64,000 nucleotides of DNA from Adineta vaga (GCA_021613535.1 CP075495.1:2418001-2482000), one strand, 5' to 3'; shown: positions 11,928-24,061, counted from the first letter of the stretch. Translations and numbers: made by a program. Notes: generated by a model from the letters alone, not told the origin.

Positions 11928-14802
11928 ATGAATAGTGATATATCAAAATTAGATGAAGATAGAAATGATCGCATCTTTTTCGCTTGTACAGATAAAGCTC
12001 GTGTGTAAGCAGAAGAAATAAAAAAATGAACTCCTCTTATCAGATAAATTTTCTTTATTATCTTCAATAGAATATCCGAAATCCTTGAAGAACGTGGCTG
12101 GTCAAGAACAAAAGATCGAAATGTAACAGATTTTACTATGAAATGGTGTTTAGCGCATCAAGTTGATTGGACAAAATTTCAGGAAGGAAAACAATTGATC
12201 AATAATATACCTGGTCAATTAGCTTTTTCGGATAAAATCAATCTTTGGTATACAGTTCGTGATTATTTACAAAAACGATACACAAAAAATGGACAACATA
12301 TACAAACGTTTCTTGCAATGACATTTGTCTTAGATGATGAAAATGAAGTCGCAGAATTCCTACGTGTTTATAAAAGTATGATTTACTGTGAATTTTAAAA
12401 ACTAATTTATTTCGTTAACAAAAGATTTTATGTTCTCTTAATTTCATATGAGAATAAGACTAATAGAAAACAAAACACCCATGTCAAAGAGAGAAAATTA
12501 ATTAAAAAGTCAAATTAGTTTTTACTTTTCTCTTCAGCTAAACACAAGTACCACTATAATTATCTACATCAATAACTATTTGTTACTTTACAGACTAATG
12601 TCACTAGGTCATGGAGAACAATCGTTCTTAACTAATTTGATTTTATCTTTAGAACAAAATCGAACCTGGATATACAAACCACGTTATAATTATGCTGGTC
12701 GAGGCATAACTGTTCTCCCTGTTCATAGTGATATAAATACAATATTTAAATTAAAAATTGGTGCTAATACTCGTCCTCAATACGAACCAAGATCATCTGG
12801 CTATTTAATGCAACAGTAATGTATGAAAAAAGTTGTCTAAAACAAAACTAAGGGTTTTTTTTTCTTCTTTTTCTTTCGATCAATGTAGATATATATCTCG
12901 ACCTTTGTTGCTAAAAGGTAGAAAATTTGATATACGTGTACATTGGTTAGTTGCATGGACAAATCCTTTACTTGTTTTCTATAATCATAATGCATCTGTT
13001 GTTCGTTTATCTTTAAATCTTTATCGAGAATTTGATTGTGATCGTTCGACACATTTAACAAATTTAGTAAATTTTCAACGCAATTTAATTCAAATAATAT
13101 TTTATAATTTATATTCTTAGTCAGTACAAGAAAGTCATTCTCGTTATGCATTTTTACAAGAATCAACTGGAATGACAATCAATCAATTAAAGTGAACTTG
13201 ACAAACAAACATTTCTTTTTCTTAACTAACTATTCTGAATCTTTTTTAGTCAATATTTTAATCAATGTTTTCGACCATTTCATCCGAAACTATGTCAAGA
13301 TTGGGTAATGACAGTAATGCAAGTAAGAAAAAACTAACAAAGTCGAGTTTTATATATATATATATATACATTTTCCTCATCGAAGAACATCGACACCTTA
13401 CCTTAAGTTCCACCGAAGTCAGGCATAATAAAACTGAAATGCAGAAAATTTTGAATAATATTATCAAACAATTAGTAGATTGCTCAAGAATAATCACCTT
13501 GTCTCTTTGAAGTTTAAATGTAATTTATGAAACTGATATTCATTTCAGGGAAAGAAAACAAAAGCTTTCTACAAATAAATTAGAAATGAACTTTTAATTA
13601 GAAATGCTTTGATGAACAAAAGTGAACTTAGAATCGAAGTATTCTGTCTCGAGTGTAAATAGAGTTATTCATATATAAGAAAGAGAAAGGTAGTTTGCAT
13701 GAGAAACATAAATAGATTAAAATTTACTTGCACGTAATAAAAAATAAATCAAAAGCTTGTTTTATCCTTAAAAAAAAACTTTCTAGGAACGCATGCAAAC
13801 TATTATTCGTCATGTAATACGTGCAAGCAAAGATCAATTAGCTCGTAGTGCTGGTCAATTTGGATTTTTTGGTTGTGATTTTTTACTCGATGAAAATTTT
13901 CGTATTTGGCTTTTAGAAGTCAATGATAATCCAGGTGTTGGGTAAGATAATATTTCTCTTCGATTAGAAGAAGAATTCTTGTCTTTTTTTTTGTTTCCTT
14001 CATAGATGGGGTAATTCATTAGTAAATACAACGACAAAACCATTGATAGAAGAAACACTTAATCGTTTGCGAATGTCTTGATAAATACAAAAATAAGCAA
14101 ACTATTTTACCAATAAATTGTTTGAAAAATTATCAATTAATCTATAATGAAGATGATGATGTTAATCGTCTTCATCTGGATGATAATCAAATATTTACCG
14201 AACAATATTCCATTCGATATGCAGTCAAAGAAACGTCACCACGTAAAACACCTCGTCATGTATTACCACATATTATTAGTAGTCGAGCATCAATGTGTCA
14301 AAATGATCACATTCTTTCATCGGTGAATATCGAAAACTCATCATCTTCAAGTTTAACTCTTCATAATTCCAATGCATCACTTATAAATATTCTTCATACA
14401 ACGAATGAATCGTTAGATCATGGTGATAATATCGATATCGAAACTTCGACTAAATCAAAAAAATCAACGAAAACTTCGAAAACTAAATCTTCTTTATTAA
14501 CACCAATGAATGGTTCAACAATTCGAATAAATAAATCCAGTATTAAACGAACTCTTTCAAAAACGAATCTATCTGATATTGAACGAAAAAAACGTAGTGA
14601 ATTATTGCCAACAATTGTAGATAGAAAACGTACTGTACAGCGAAGTGAAACATTCGTTGAATCAATTGATACTAGTCGAAAAGAAAAGAAATTATCGAAT
14701 CAGAAAACTATTCTCAAAGAAGAACAACAACAACAACCAGATGACAAATATGATAATCCATTAGCAAACATCAATCCATCTAAAATTTGTACTTTAAATT
14801 AA
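11928..14802 (+). CDS. TTLL10: TTLL10-like tubulin/protein glycylase with a frame break near the 3' end
   Basis: ATP-grasp ligase of the TTLL family, probably a polyglycylase of tubulin in cilia. Exons 11928-12004, 12071-12375, 12608-12815, 12889-13066, 13121-13191, 13250-13322, 13787-13941 and 14006-14081 sum to 1143 nt and end at a TGA (14079-14081), giving 380 aa. Motifs: IFFACTDKARVISEILEERG, DFTMKWC, TWIYKPRYNYAGRGI (nucleotide-binding loop), YISRPLLLKGRKFDIRVH, STHLTN, and GFFGCDFLLDENFRIWLLEV followed by NDNP. These match vertebrate TTLL10 block by block. The family continues past the TGA with a conserved segment (TTLL10 ...MLPLLSQRRFVLLHNGE), and the matching residues QTILPINCLKNYQLIYNEDD lie immediately downstream but in the +1 frame, which is open from 14050 to the stop at 14800-14802. 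So either the gene is frameshifted (mutation or assembly error) or a +1 shift occurs. Exon 3 begins at an unusual acceptor, CACTAG (12606-12607), needed to keep frame. It converges on FANCB, 60 bp away. Confidence 0.85.
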
Positions 14803-14862
14803 TAAATCTAGTACTTTTTTTTATTTTTTTTAAGAAACAAAAGTGTTTTTTTTTAATTCTCT

Positions 14863-17524
14863 CTAATCGATGATTAATGATGCTAATAATAAATCAGTGA
14901 GATTACGTTCATTTTGAAATGCTTGAAAATTTTCCATTTTTAATAAACGATAAGCTTCAGATTTTGTTGTTGGAGCAACTTTTCGCATGATTGTTGGAAC
15001 TTGCTTGAATATATCAAGATACGATGTTAATTCACATTGAAAACGATTCTTTATGGAATCATTTGAATGAATATAATTGGAATTCAATAAAGAAAATGAT
15101 TGAAAATCAAGTTTAGATAAAATATATTTGACAAGTAATTGAACTTCATTCAAATTTCTAAAAATAGAAATCTTTCATCTAACGCTTTTTCAGGTAATCT
15201 GTCATTTAATTAAAAGTTGTAAATGACATGATCCGAGACGGACTCGAAGAAACATTTATGCATAATTACAATTCTTTCAGTAATATTGATAACAGATTGT
15301 TTTTCTCATAGAACAAAGAAATCAAATTTCTTATACTTACTCCGCATAGAAATGTACAATTAGATCATTATCTTCAATAAAATGAATCATAGCATGTTCA
15401 AAAATATTTCCTTGATTAACACGTATATAACCATTTGGTATTGTAATCAATTGTTTAAAACCCATATTCATTAATAATTGTTGAAAATATTCAATAAAAC
15501 GAATTGTTGATGTGCTCTGAATATTTATATCGAAACGAGATAATGTACTGCAATAAATAAGAGCTTGTCGATATTTAAAATGATAAACTAAAAGAACGAA
15601 GAAAGAATAGATTAATTCAATGAAAAATATCTATGACAAACTTGGTTCCATTTCTAATGCATTCATGTTTAATATTCGTTCATGATTTGGATTAATCAAA
15701 TCGTCTAAGGATATGATCAATGTACTAACACGATAGAGTTTTTGATTATCATTAATGAATAAATAAAGTTCTATGTCAATATTTTGATCTAATTCAATGA
15801 ATGTTGTTAAAATAAATGTTAAAGATGAATTAGAATTCAAACGAAATGTCACTTGTTCATTTGTTAAGGTTTGTAACGTAGGTTTTAAATCAAAAATTTT
15901 GATTTTATTTGAATATTTATCAATACCAAATAGATTTACCGATAATTGATCATCTCTAATTGAGAAAACAAAAAAAATCCAAATGATCAAAATAAATAAA
16001 TGAAACATTTACTTGCTGATATTTTTAATTGTTACATAGACGAACATCTTTCGTCGATAGATAAACCAATTTAGTTCAGTCATTTGTAGAATTGAAGAAG
16101 AAATAAGTAATTGATTCGATTGCATCGGATAAGTATTTATATTTAAATTAGGTATATAATTTTGTTGATTTATCTTACGAATATCATTTTCAATTTGTTT
16201 ACATTGAACATATCCTTCATGAATAATATAATCAGCATTCTAAAATTTATAAAGATTAGTTGTTTTTTTTTTGAATTCATTCATTATTTTCTTACGATAA
16301 TCTTTTTTCGAAGAATATCTTGTACTATTGCAAGACTATGATGAACATCGACATCATCTGTATCCATTGATAAATGTTTTTCTTCAATCTAAATAATAAT
16401 CATAATTATAAATCTTTTGGAATAGTTTTTGAAGAATCTTACAAACATTGTAATCATACTCGGATTCTTGTTGATAAACATGTATTTGTGAGAAATCAGT
16501 TAGAATGAAATCATTGAAATTAAAATTATTCTTAAGAAATAAAATTTGTTTCCATCCAATTTGACTGAAATCATCAAATAGAAGATGATCACCTGTTTCA
16601 TGTGCATTTGTAAATGAATTTAATGTAAAATCTTCATTATATTGATAAATATCTATTGATTGAAGATCTTTATTCATAAATAAAAATAATTGTTCATTTT
16701 CAATTGTTTGATACGAAAAGATTGAATGAAAAGGATTATTCATGGAAATTTCATGTATGATAATTCCATTATGACAAGATAATATTCGATAATCTTTACT
16801 ACATAGAATCAAATCACCGAGAATTGAACAAGTTTTTAATTGAAGTTTATGTTTGATAACATAGAGATGTTCAATATTATCAATATGAGAGATGGGAATG
16901 AATTTATCTGTTTGAAATGAAAGTAATGGTGTAGATAATGAGAGAGAATTTCCATAATAAACCTAAAGATAAACCGAAATCATATCGAAAGATTTTTTTA
17001 CAAAAGATAAGTTTTACCTTAATGCGTTTTTCATTAGTAGTAGAATCGATTTCATTGCCCATTAACCAATAATAATTATCTTTTAGATAACAATATATAT
17101 AGGTTAATAATGAACATGAAATAAATTCAATCTTTTTTTGACATTTCATTTTTTGATTATCAATTAGATAAAAACCATTTGGACATTTCTCTTCGTCAAT
17201 AAATAAACTCATGGATGAATTAGTTCCAAGAAATTTCGTTGAACCATGAAGTGATAAAGTGTAAAGTATATGACATAACCATGGACGTGATTGGAATTGA
17301 AGACACATTAAAATTGAACTATTCGATGTGAGAAGTTGTAAAAGAACGAGAAGACCTTTATCAATTAAACATGAATCAACAATTCTACATTGTGATGATT
17401 TCGTAGTTGTCGATGGTATTAATGATTTTTCAATCGAATTGGTAAATCGTTCGGTGGAAGTTTCATAATTGAAGATATCTATTTGAACATAACCGGTACC
17501 ATTTATTTGAAACCGAAGAATCAA
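14863..17524 (-). CDS. FANCB: FANCB-like Fanconi anemia core-complex subunit
   Basis: FANCB with FANCL and FAAP100 forms the catalytic module that monoubiquitinates FANCD2-FANCI at DNA crosslinks. Minus-strand exons 17018-17524, 16447-16962, 16296-16388, 16013-16239, 15642-15955, 15341-15587 and 14863-15157 sum to 2199 nt (733 codons). Co-linear resemblance to remembered vertebrate FANCB: LLFDDFSQIGWKQILFL followed by NNFNFNDFILTDFSQIHVY (FANCB ...LIDDFIGSGTEQVLLLFKD), ELNWFIYRRKMFVYVTIKN (start of the beta-rich middle), LYRVSTLIISLDDLINPNHE (FANCB ...VVCGRVFLSLEDLSTGK), and a C-terminal part with MGFKQLITIPNGYIRV. The N-terminal half reads as irregular beta strands, as expected for its propeller. 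No ATG was found for the first exon; the frame stays open to about 17550, so a short upstream exon may exist. The donor AAT|GTTTGT after exon 2 is weak. Alternative: an unrelated propeller protein, less likely given four aligned blocks. Confidence 0.72.
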
Positions 17525-17996
17525 CCAGCATAAGCCAAAATATTCAACATTGTTTTTTTACAATAAAAAAAAAGTCTTCTAGAATTCAGAGAGAGATATA
17601 CAAGAATATGACATTCATTTCATTTATTCAAAAGACATGCAGGATATTCTAATACAATCATACACATTTAAGAACACTTGTATATTTTGCTTCATAGAAA
17701 CTCTGAATAGTACTGATGTATATAATCATTCTCAACAAATTCTGAATATATATATATGATTTGCTAATGTTTTTTGTTTTCATACTTGTGATAGGAAAGA
17801 AAAAGCGATCTGGAAAATATCAAGATATTTTACTGTTGTTCGTATATCGGGATGGAATTTTTCACCCATATGTTTCTTTTTTTTATTTTGTTGTCTTTAA
17901 AAGATGTTATAAAAAAGACACATTTTCAGATGTTTCATACAAAACAAAGCGAAAAAAAAGTGAAGAATAATGGATATTCATTGAAATATGTTGTTT
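17525..17996. other. Intergenic, no gene seen
   Basis: About 470 bp between RPS27A and FANCB on the same strand. It must hold the RPS27A 3' UTR and the FANCB 5' region. The small plus-strand ORF at 17761-17970 is rich in Phe/Lys/Tyr and shows no family signature, so I do not call it. Confidence 0.55.
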
Positions 17997-18577
17997 TTAT
18001 TCTTCATCTTCGTCTTCACGTTTCTTGAACATATATGTTACACAACATTTACCACAATAATTACGATCATGATGTGCAGCCATAAATACTCCGGCACCAC
18101 ATTGTTTCGATGGACATTCCCGACGTAAACGACGGATTTTGCCGGTATCTTCCACCTAAGAAAGATTTCATAGAAATTTTTCATTCATTTATATTATTAC
18201 TTTATAATATTTGAGAACAGCCAATTTGACTTTCTTGTGTTTATGTTTGTTTTTCTTTGGTGTATTATATGATTTCTTCTTTCGTTTCTTACCACCACCT
18301 TCAAGATCGAGTAAAACATAGAGTGTACTTTCCTCTTCAACACGACATTCAGTGAGTGTTAATTCATCATCTAATGTAATGCCACCTAATGTTAAACGTT
18401 GTTCATCAACAGGAATGCCTTTTGAAAACCAAACGAGAGATACATTCAATTTTAATGATTCATTTTTCATTTACCTTCACGTTGTTCAACAAGTTCTTTA
18501 ACATCATTGACTGTGTCATCAGATTGAACATCGAATGTCAATGTTCGATCATCCAGAGTACGCACAAAGATTTGCAT
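17997..18577 (-). CDS. RPS27A: Ubiquitin-like/40S ribosomal protein S27a fusion
   Basis: Exons 18475-18577, 18201-18418 and 17997-18155 encode 159 aa, the usual length for the fusion. Residues 1-76 form a complete ubiquitin-fold leader ([17 protein letters not shown] at the N-terminus, [14 protein letters not shown] in the middle, LEGG at the end) followed by the S27a part [20 protein letters not shown] and the zinc-binding CPSKQC...YCGKCC domain. The leader is very divergent: aligned to ubiquitin, K6, K11, K29, K33, K48 and K63 are R, R, L, R, T and E; only K27 remains. I44 is T and R72/R74 are D/E. The C-terminal GG used for processing is kept. The S27a half is well conserved and must be functional in the small subunit. 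C. elegans ubl-1 is a known precedent for a degenerate leader. An AG acceptor sits six bases before the ATG. Confidence 0.95.
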
Positions 18578-18757
18578 GGCTGCTGCAAATAACGAAAATC
18601 TGAAATTCAAAAGAACAAATGAATGTGAATTTAATGGAACAACAATACTAAGTGAAAATTAATCTTTGTAAGGAATATCAGTATAAAAATTTAATGACTA
18701 AATTTAAATTTCTGATTTGCGTATTTTGTTTTTCAATTAAAACTATGAATATATATA

Positions 18758-20436
18758 TCAGTCTTGTTTGATTGATTGTTTTGTTCGTTTTATTTCACTT
18801 TGTCGATAATTAGCATCAAGTTGACAAACAAAGTCAATTAAACCATTGGCAAATGAATCCATTATTGAATGAAATATACATACTAGTACAACATAGAATT
18901 TTATTTTGATATATGCATATATACAATATGACCAGAAGAGAATAAATAAAGACCATAGAAGAAAGACGAAACGACGTTTAAAACGTATTTTTGATTCAAT
19001 ATCTTCATTATTGAAACGATTGCTTTGCAAATCAAATTGATTCGTTTGATAAAATCTAATGAATAAAACATAGTTTTAATTCAATCGAAAATCTTTTGTA
19101 TCTTCTTACTCTTTCAATCGAGTTTCTTTTTCATCCCAACGATTTTCAAGCCATTGACCAATTTCTTCATCAGTTTTATGTATATCATTTATCATATAAC
19201 GTTTAACATGAAAATGAACTGTTTTTGGAATACGACCATTTAATAAATCGATTTCTCGTTCGGGAATATGCCCTTCGTAACCTACAGTTACATCATCAAC
19301 TGCATCGAGAATTTCATCTAAATAGAATGAAAATAGATTAAGAAAAATAACTTATTCAATTTTCTTTCTTTAGATTTCTCTACCAACCTGATTGCATGGT
19401 TTTTAATAGATAAATAAATCCATTTAAACGTGGATGAAGACAATATTCATAAGGTCGATTGAAAGTCGTCTGTTTAGCAGCATAATCATTACTTTTTTGT
19501 TTAGTAACAGGTGTAAAATTGGTACCTTCAGGAAAGATTAATAACTAAAATATAATATAAATTGTAATGATAGAAATATGCTTTCGTAGTAACTATTGTC
19601 TCATTATTTAAATACGAAATGATCTGTACATGTTATCTTGAACAATATTAATTATAGAAAAGAAATTGATATTGCTAGATTAAACATCTCTTTTTACTAT
19701 TTCTATTCGATAGAGAGCAGCTAAGCATTGATTTGCTTGTATCTTCATGAAAATCGAATAGAACTTATGTTTGATTTCGTTTTCGAATACATACTGAAAG
19801 TGGTGCTTGGCAGGATTTATAATATCCACTGAGATCTTTTATTGTAGTTTGATCTTTTTCCCAAATACGATCAAGAAATAGATAGGCAGCATGTTGCATA
19901 GCCCAACCTAAATTAATTAGATAGTATCGATCTTTTCTCTTTCTTCAATTTATTTACCTGGACCAGGAACACGTTTGAGATCAGCTTTGAGAACAATTTT
20001 TAAATGTTCTAAAATTTCAAAACGACTATGTAACATCCATATAAACATCCAATCAAGTCTTGTACGATGATTTAATATAATTAATGAACGTTTTTTATCT
20101 TTGGTCAGATCATCACCGGTAACAATAATTTTCATTCCAATTAAATCTTCCAAAAGACACTATAATAAAACAAAATTAGACGAACTTTTTTCAAGTCAAG
20201 AAGACCCTTCGATATCATACAGTAACCATCAGAAGATAGTAACCCATTGCCATCGAACACCATCGAAAATATAAACGTCGATTAAGAAATATTAATGGCA
20301 CAGCAGGTGTTTGAGCAAAAACCACACCAAAAAAGGCAGCAATTGCCATGATGACATAAAAAATTAATACTTTTAAAGAGTTAATTAAAGGCAACATTGT
20401 TGTTAAAATTTGGATGTATTTAACCATTTCATCCAA
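18758..20436 (-). CDS. LCLAT1: Lysocardiolipin acyltransferase 1
   Basis: ER/mitochondria-associated membrane acyltransferase (AGPAT family) that remodels cardiolipin and phosphatidylinositol. The first exon (about 20217-20436) encodes the N-terminal membrane segment (LKVLIFYVIMAIAAFFGVVF). The second (about 19957-20159) holds the HX4D catalytic motif NHRTRLDWMFIW and LKADLKRVPGPGW. Further exons give GWAMQHAAYLFLDRIW, the acceptor-binding LLIFPEGTNFTP with CLHPRLNGFIYLL, then DEILDAVDDVTVGYEGHIPE, RIPKTVHFHVKRY and a C-terminal TM pair (RRFVFLLWSLFILFWSYCIY and the next hydrophobic stretch) ending in SIKQD. All blocks are in LCLAT1 order, including FHVKRY and the W..RW.EKE.RL.EFYQ signature, which separates it from other AGPATs. 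It starts 352 bp from MCFD2, head to head, and lies 181 bp upstream of RPS27A. Confidence 0.93.
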
Positions 20437-20788
20437 TCTATATTTTCTATTTGTTTATAAAACATTTCTTTTTCGTAATAAACTATGGTTTTTTATGGAC
20501 CAATCATATGACTTTTTTCTATTAAATTCTTCCTTCTTCGAGAATATAGTTGAACATATTTTTGAATGAAACTAAAAATTTATTTTATATATTTTTATTC
20601 AATAATTTGGAAGGAAAATGAATAAAATTTTACAATTATTAATGCATTTTGAAGAATAAAAGAGGAATTGTGTTGTCATATGATTCGTTTATAGAAGCAA
20701 CAAATCAAATGAGCTTTTCTGAAGTAGAGTATTGTGTATCAGTAGAGCAAGGTTGATGACACGTCTCATTTTATAAATCGTATTTATT
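20437..20788. promoter_or_regulatory. Shared divergent promoter region of LCLAT1 and MCFD2
   Basis: 352 bp between two divergent start codons, with no ORF. On the minus strand an AG follows an A-rich stretch five bases before the LCLAT1 ATG. I cannot identify defined promoter elements, so the call rests on geometry only. Confidence 0.4.
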
Positions 20789-21333
20789 ATGTATAATATA
20801 CGTGTGGCTCTGATTGTTTTGTTTGCATTGACCTATCGAATCGATGCACACGGTCAACATGGTGCTGTTGGTAGTCAACCGCAAGGGGGACCTGGACAAC
20901 CACATGTTGCACGAAAAATGGAAGATTATGTGCATGATATGGAGTAAATAATTCATTTTTTTAGTCTTACAATATAATATATTATACATTTTTATTTAGT
21001 CATATTCGACATGATCTCGAAGGACAAATAAATAAACCGAAAGAACAAATGACACCAGAAGAGCAAAATTTCTATTATTTTAAATTACACGATACAAACA
21101 ATGATAATCGTTTAGATGGTTTAGAAATTGTTGCTGCTTTTGATCATGTACATCAAGAAGAAAATACTAATAATTCCACAACTGTTCAACCACCTACACC
21201 TCATGAACGACTTGCTGATGAAGAACTTATACGTCTTGTTGATGATATACTCAAAGAGGAAGATCGTGATCGTGATGGATATATCAGTTATGAAGAATTT
21301 AAAAGAGCTATTGAAGGCAATACTAATTCCTAA
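20789..21333 (+). CDS. MCFD2: MCFD2-like EF-hand ER cargo-receptor subunit
   Basis: Calcium-binding luminal protein that partners LMAN1 (ERGIC-53) for ER-to-Golgi export of glycoproteins. Exons 20789-20943 and 21000-21333 encode 162 aa. The N-terminus (MYNIRVALIVLFALTYRIDA) is a signal peptide. The MCFD2 hallmark EGQINKPKEQMTPEEQNFYY precedes EF-hand 1 (DTNNDNRLDGLE), then HVHQEE, and EF-hand 2 (DRDRDGYISYEEF) closes the protein. The linker between the hands is longer than in human and Asn/Thr/Pro rich. The DH junction at the intron is phase 2. A poly(A) signal AATAAA lies near 21579. Confidence 0.92.
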
Positions 21334-24061
21334 GGTTATGATAGAATGAAAAAAGCAGTGTAGCTCTTTTAATTGATTTGAAAAGCAATACATTCCTATC
21401 GACGACGAAAAAGATTTTTATTTTATTCCGCTAGTTAGAGATTAAGAAATTTTTGTTTCTATTCTTGTTGTTTTTATTTTAATGTTTCTCATTCATGTTG
21501 TTGATCTGTTGTTAGTTTTGTTGTGTAACGCTTTGTTTAGTTATATGTCAATATCTAAATCAAACAACTAAGTTTTCAAATAAAATCAAAATTTATTCAT
21601 GATCATACAATTTTGGTCTTGTCAGAACTATAAAAGAATACTGAACAAAAATGATTGAACATGAAAATTACACGTATTTTTTCATATATGTACAAGTAAT
21701 TTTAATCAGTTCTTCTGTTTGAGAATTTCTCCAAATTAAAACGTAATATTTTCGAGTATTTGAAGACATTATTGAGCACTGAAAAAACGATACGATGATA
21801 TACACAATATAAATAACGTTTTCATAAAAATATTCATAGAATAATTAATTAAATAATCTTTAAAAATTGTTTATAACCGCATAAAATACGAAGACTCAAG
21901 GTTTGATCTTGTTCTAGACTGTCTTAAATATATTTTGATATAATATTTTTCTGTTCCATGTGGAATAGACAATTAGTTTGAAATTAATTATATATCGGAC
22001 GGACGATAGAAGAAAAACTTCACGTGGTTCTAGTTATACAATTTACCAATCATTTTCAAACATGTTTGACTGTGCACAATGTTTTTCGACTTATAATAGA
22101 ATTTCATAGAGCATTCTTTGCTACAAACCAGGACCAGAGCGTAAATTAATCACACAGTATTATAAATCTATTAGCGAACTGCTCGTATTCGTCGATATTG
22201 ATTACAAACATGATCTCATATTGTTTTTGGAGTGATTAAATAAAACTACAACAGTCTTATTCTGATCGCTTCCAGTAAACAGAGTATATACATCTAATGA
22301 AAAGTCACCACTCAAGAGACTTAACAACATAATACCATCCAGAAAAGTAACCGTTTTGAAGGAGAATACAGTCCGTTTACGAGGCCGTAAAACTGCGCCG
22401 GTGATTACAGGCTGAAACGGCCCTATTACTGCCGTAAAAGTACCGTTTTATCACAGTTTATGTCCCGAGAACGCATTGTAAACGGCTCCATTTTGATTGG
22501 CCTGGACAGTTCGGATATTTTTTATTTTCTGTTACCTTCTAGTTTATTTGAAACATCAGACACTGACGATTATTTCATCAAATACCATATGATTGAATCT
22601 AATGGATGTTCATAATCGGCATAAAAGATATCATCGACATATCGAAGGAGTGGATAAAACAAAAACAACATGTTCTTTAATTTTCTAATCGTTTCAAACT
22701 CAGTTTGTATTATTGATAATACCCCTTACCCTTATTATAGTTATATAAAAGCTGTATCAATAAACAATGATCAAATGCTTATGTCTTCAATTATATATTA
22801 CTGATATTGTGATCGTTCGTATGTTTTTTCGAAAACGAAGCTGAGATGCCTTTTTTAAAAAAAGATTATAAAAAAACAACTCTTATATACTTATCGGCTT
22901 CTCTTTGGTTGTAAGATATCCGTAGTGCTCATATAAATCGTTCAAAGTTGATCTTTTGATATCGGATCCTAAATTTTTACGACAAGAAAATACCGTTATA
23001 AAGATTACTAATTATATATTCACCAGTCACACACTATTAGACCACTAGTTCTTAGTTCCAGAAACAAAGTATATCAATGATGAAAACGTCCTCAAACTAG
23101 ATGATACCAAGATAAAACAATATATCATTTTTTTCTTGTCCTGCGCTCTGCTTACCCCAAAACTCAAGATGAAGAAGCGTCTCACCTGTGCGATACAAAA
23201 GGATGCTTATAAAACGAACACATCTGCCCGAAACAATTGCAAAGATCTTACATGCAACGAAATTGATGACGCTTATAATACTGCTAGTGCTAGTAAAATA
23301 CTTATTGATAAATCTTAATTATATTGACAAATCATATGCTTAACTTTTTGCATTGACTCTCATGGATCAAGCATCATTAATGGGACTATAATATAATGGC
23401 ACAAAAATTGTAAAATGTATTTATTTGTAATAACTTAGTATCGAGCTTTATCAAAACGGATTATGATATTAAAAAAAGAATCTAACGTTTGATTTGAGAA
23501 TCTAAATCTATTCTGTTTTCAGTCGAATTTTATCAAGATATCAGTTTTTCAGTTTATATATTTTTGATTTGTTCTTTTTTATATAATATAACTTGCGTTT
23601 GTCAATGAATAAAATAAACATGTATATCATGATGGAAAAAAACGAATAAAAATCTTTAAAAAAACTGGTATCTGTTCTCATTAGGATATTTTCTTCAACG
23701 AAACTCAGTTAATAGAAACGTTTGAAGAAGGAAAATTAATTTAGATTCACTATTCCACCAAAATTTTTACCAGTTCGAAATCTGAAATTTGTTATAGAAT
23801 CATGTTAGATTTTTTATGTTAAGTTCATGTCTCGTTTTAACCAGACGATTATGTGTATACCAAATTATTTGCGAAAATGATTCAAAAATGAAAATAGTTG
23901 TAAGTGCATGTATATATATATATATAATTGAATGTCATATAATACGACAATTCAAACGAAACAAAACATCCACACATACAAAACAATAAAAACATGTCTA
24001 TCACTTGTTATGCAGCTCTTAATACATTTTATTCAGGGACAAAAAACACATTTCGTTGTTT
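21334..24061. other. Intergenic with a GC-richer island
   Basis: About 2.7 kb between MCFD2 and the homeobox gene. The first 250 bp hold the MCFD2 3' UTR. A GC-richer island at about 22350-22510 is listed separately. A 60-codon ORF at 23136-23318 is less AT-rich than its surroundings but has no recognisable motif; I leave it uncalled. A TA tract lies at about 23912-23925. Confidence 0.5.
22351..22485. repeat. Cluster of CCGTWWW motifs in both orientations
   Basis: Seven copies of CCGT followed by A/T-rich bases, in both orientations, occur in 135 bp: CCGTTTTG 22351, CCGTTTAC 22373, GCCGTAAAA 22384, AAACGG 22415 (inverse), GCCGTAAAA 22431, CCGTTTTA 22443 and GTAAACGG 22478 (inverse). The segment is about half GC in a genome that is otherwise near 30%. 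It could be a remnant of a mobile element, a protein-binding cluster (the core overlaps the Myb AACGG site) or a structured RNA; the sequence alone does not decide. Confidence 0.45.

Noticed and set aside
12376-12607. Frameshift between TTLL10 exons 2 and 3
   Set aside because: Using the acceptor CACTAG at 12606-12607 instead of the upstream TTTACAG restores phase 1 and a family-length link, so no lesion is needed there.
17761-17970. Plus-strand ORF between FANCB and RPS27A
   Set aside because: Phe/Lys/Tyr-biased composition typical of AT-rich noncoding DNA, and it overlaps the probable UTR of RPS27A.
23136-23318. 60-codon ORF in a GC-richer spot
   Set aside because: No family motif, no splice context and short length; a decayed mobile element or chance is equally likely.
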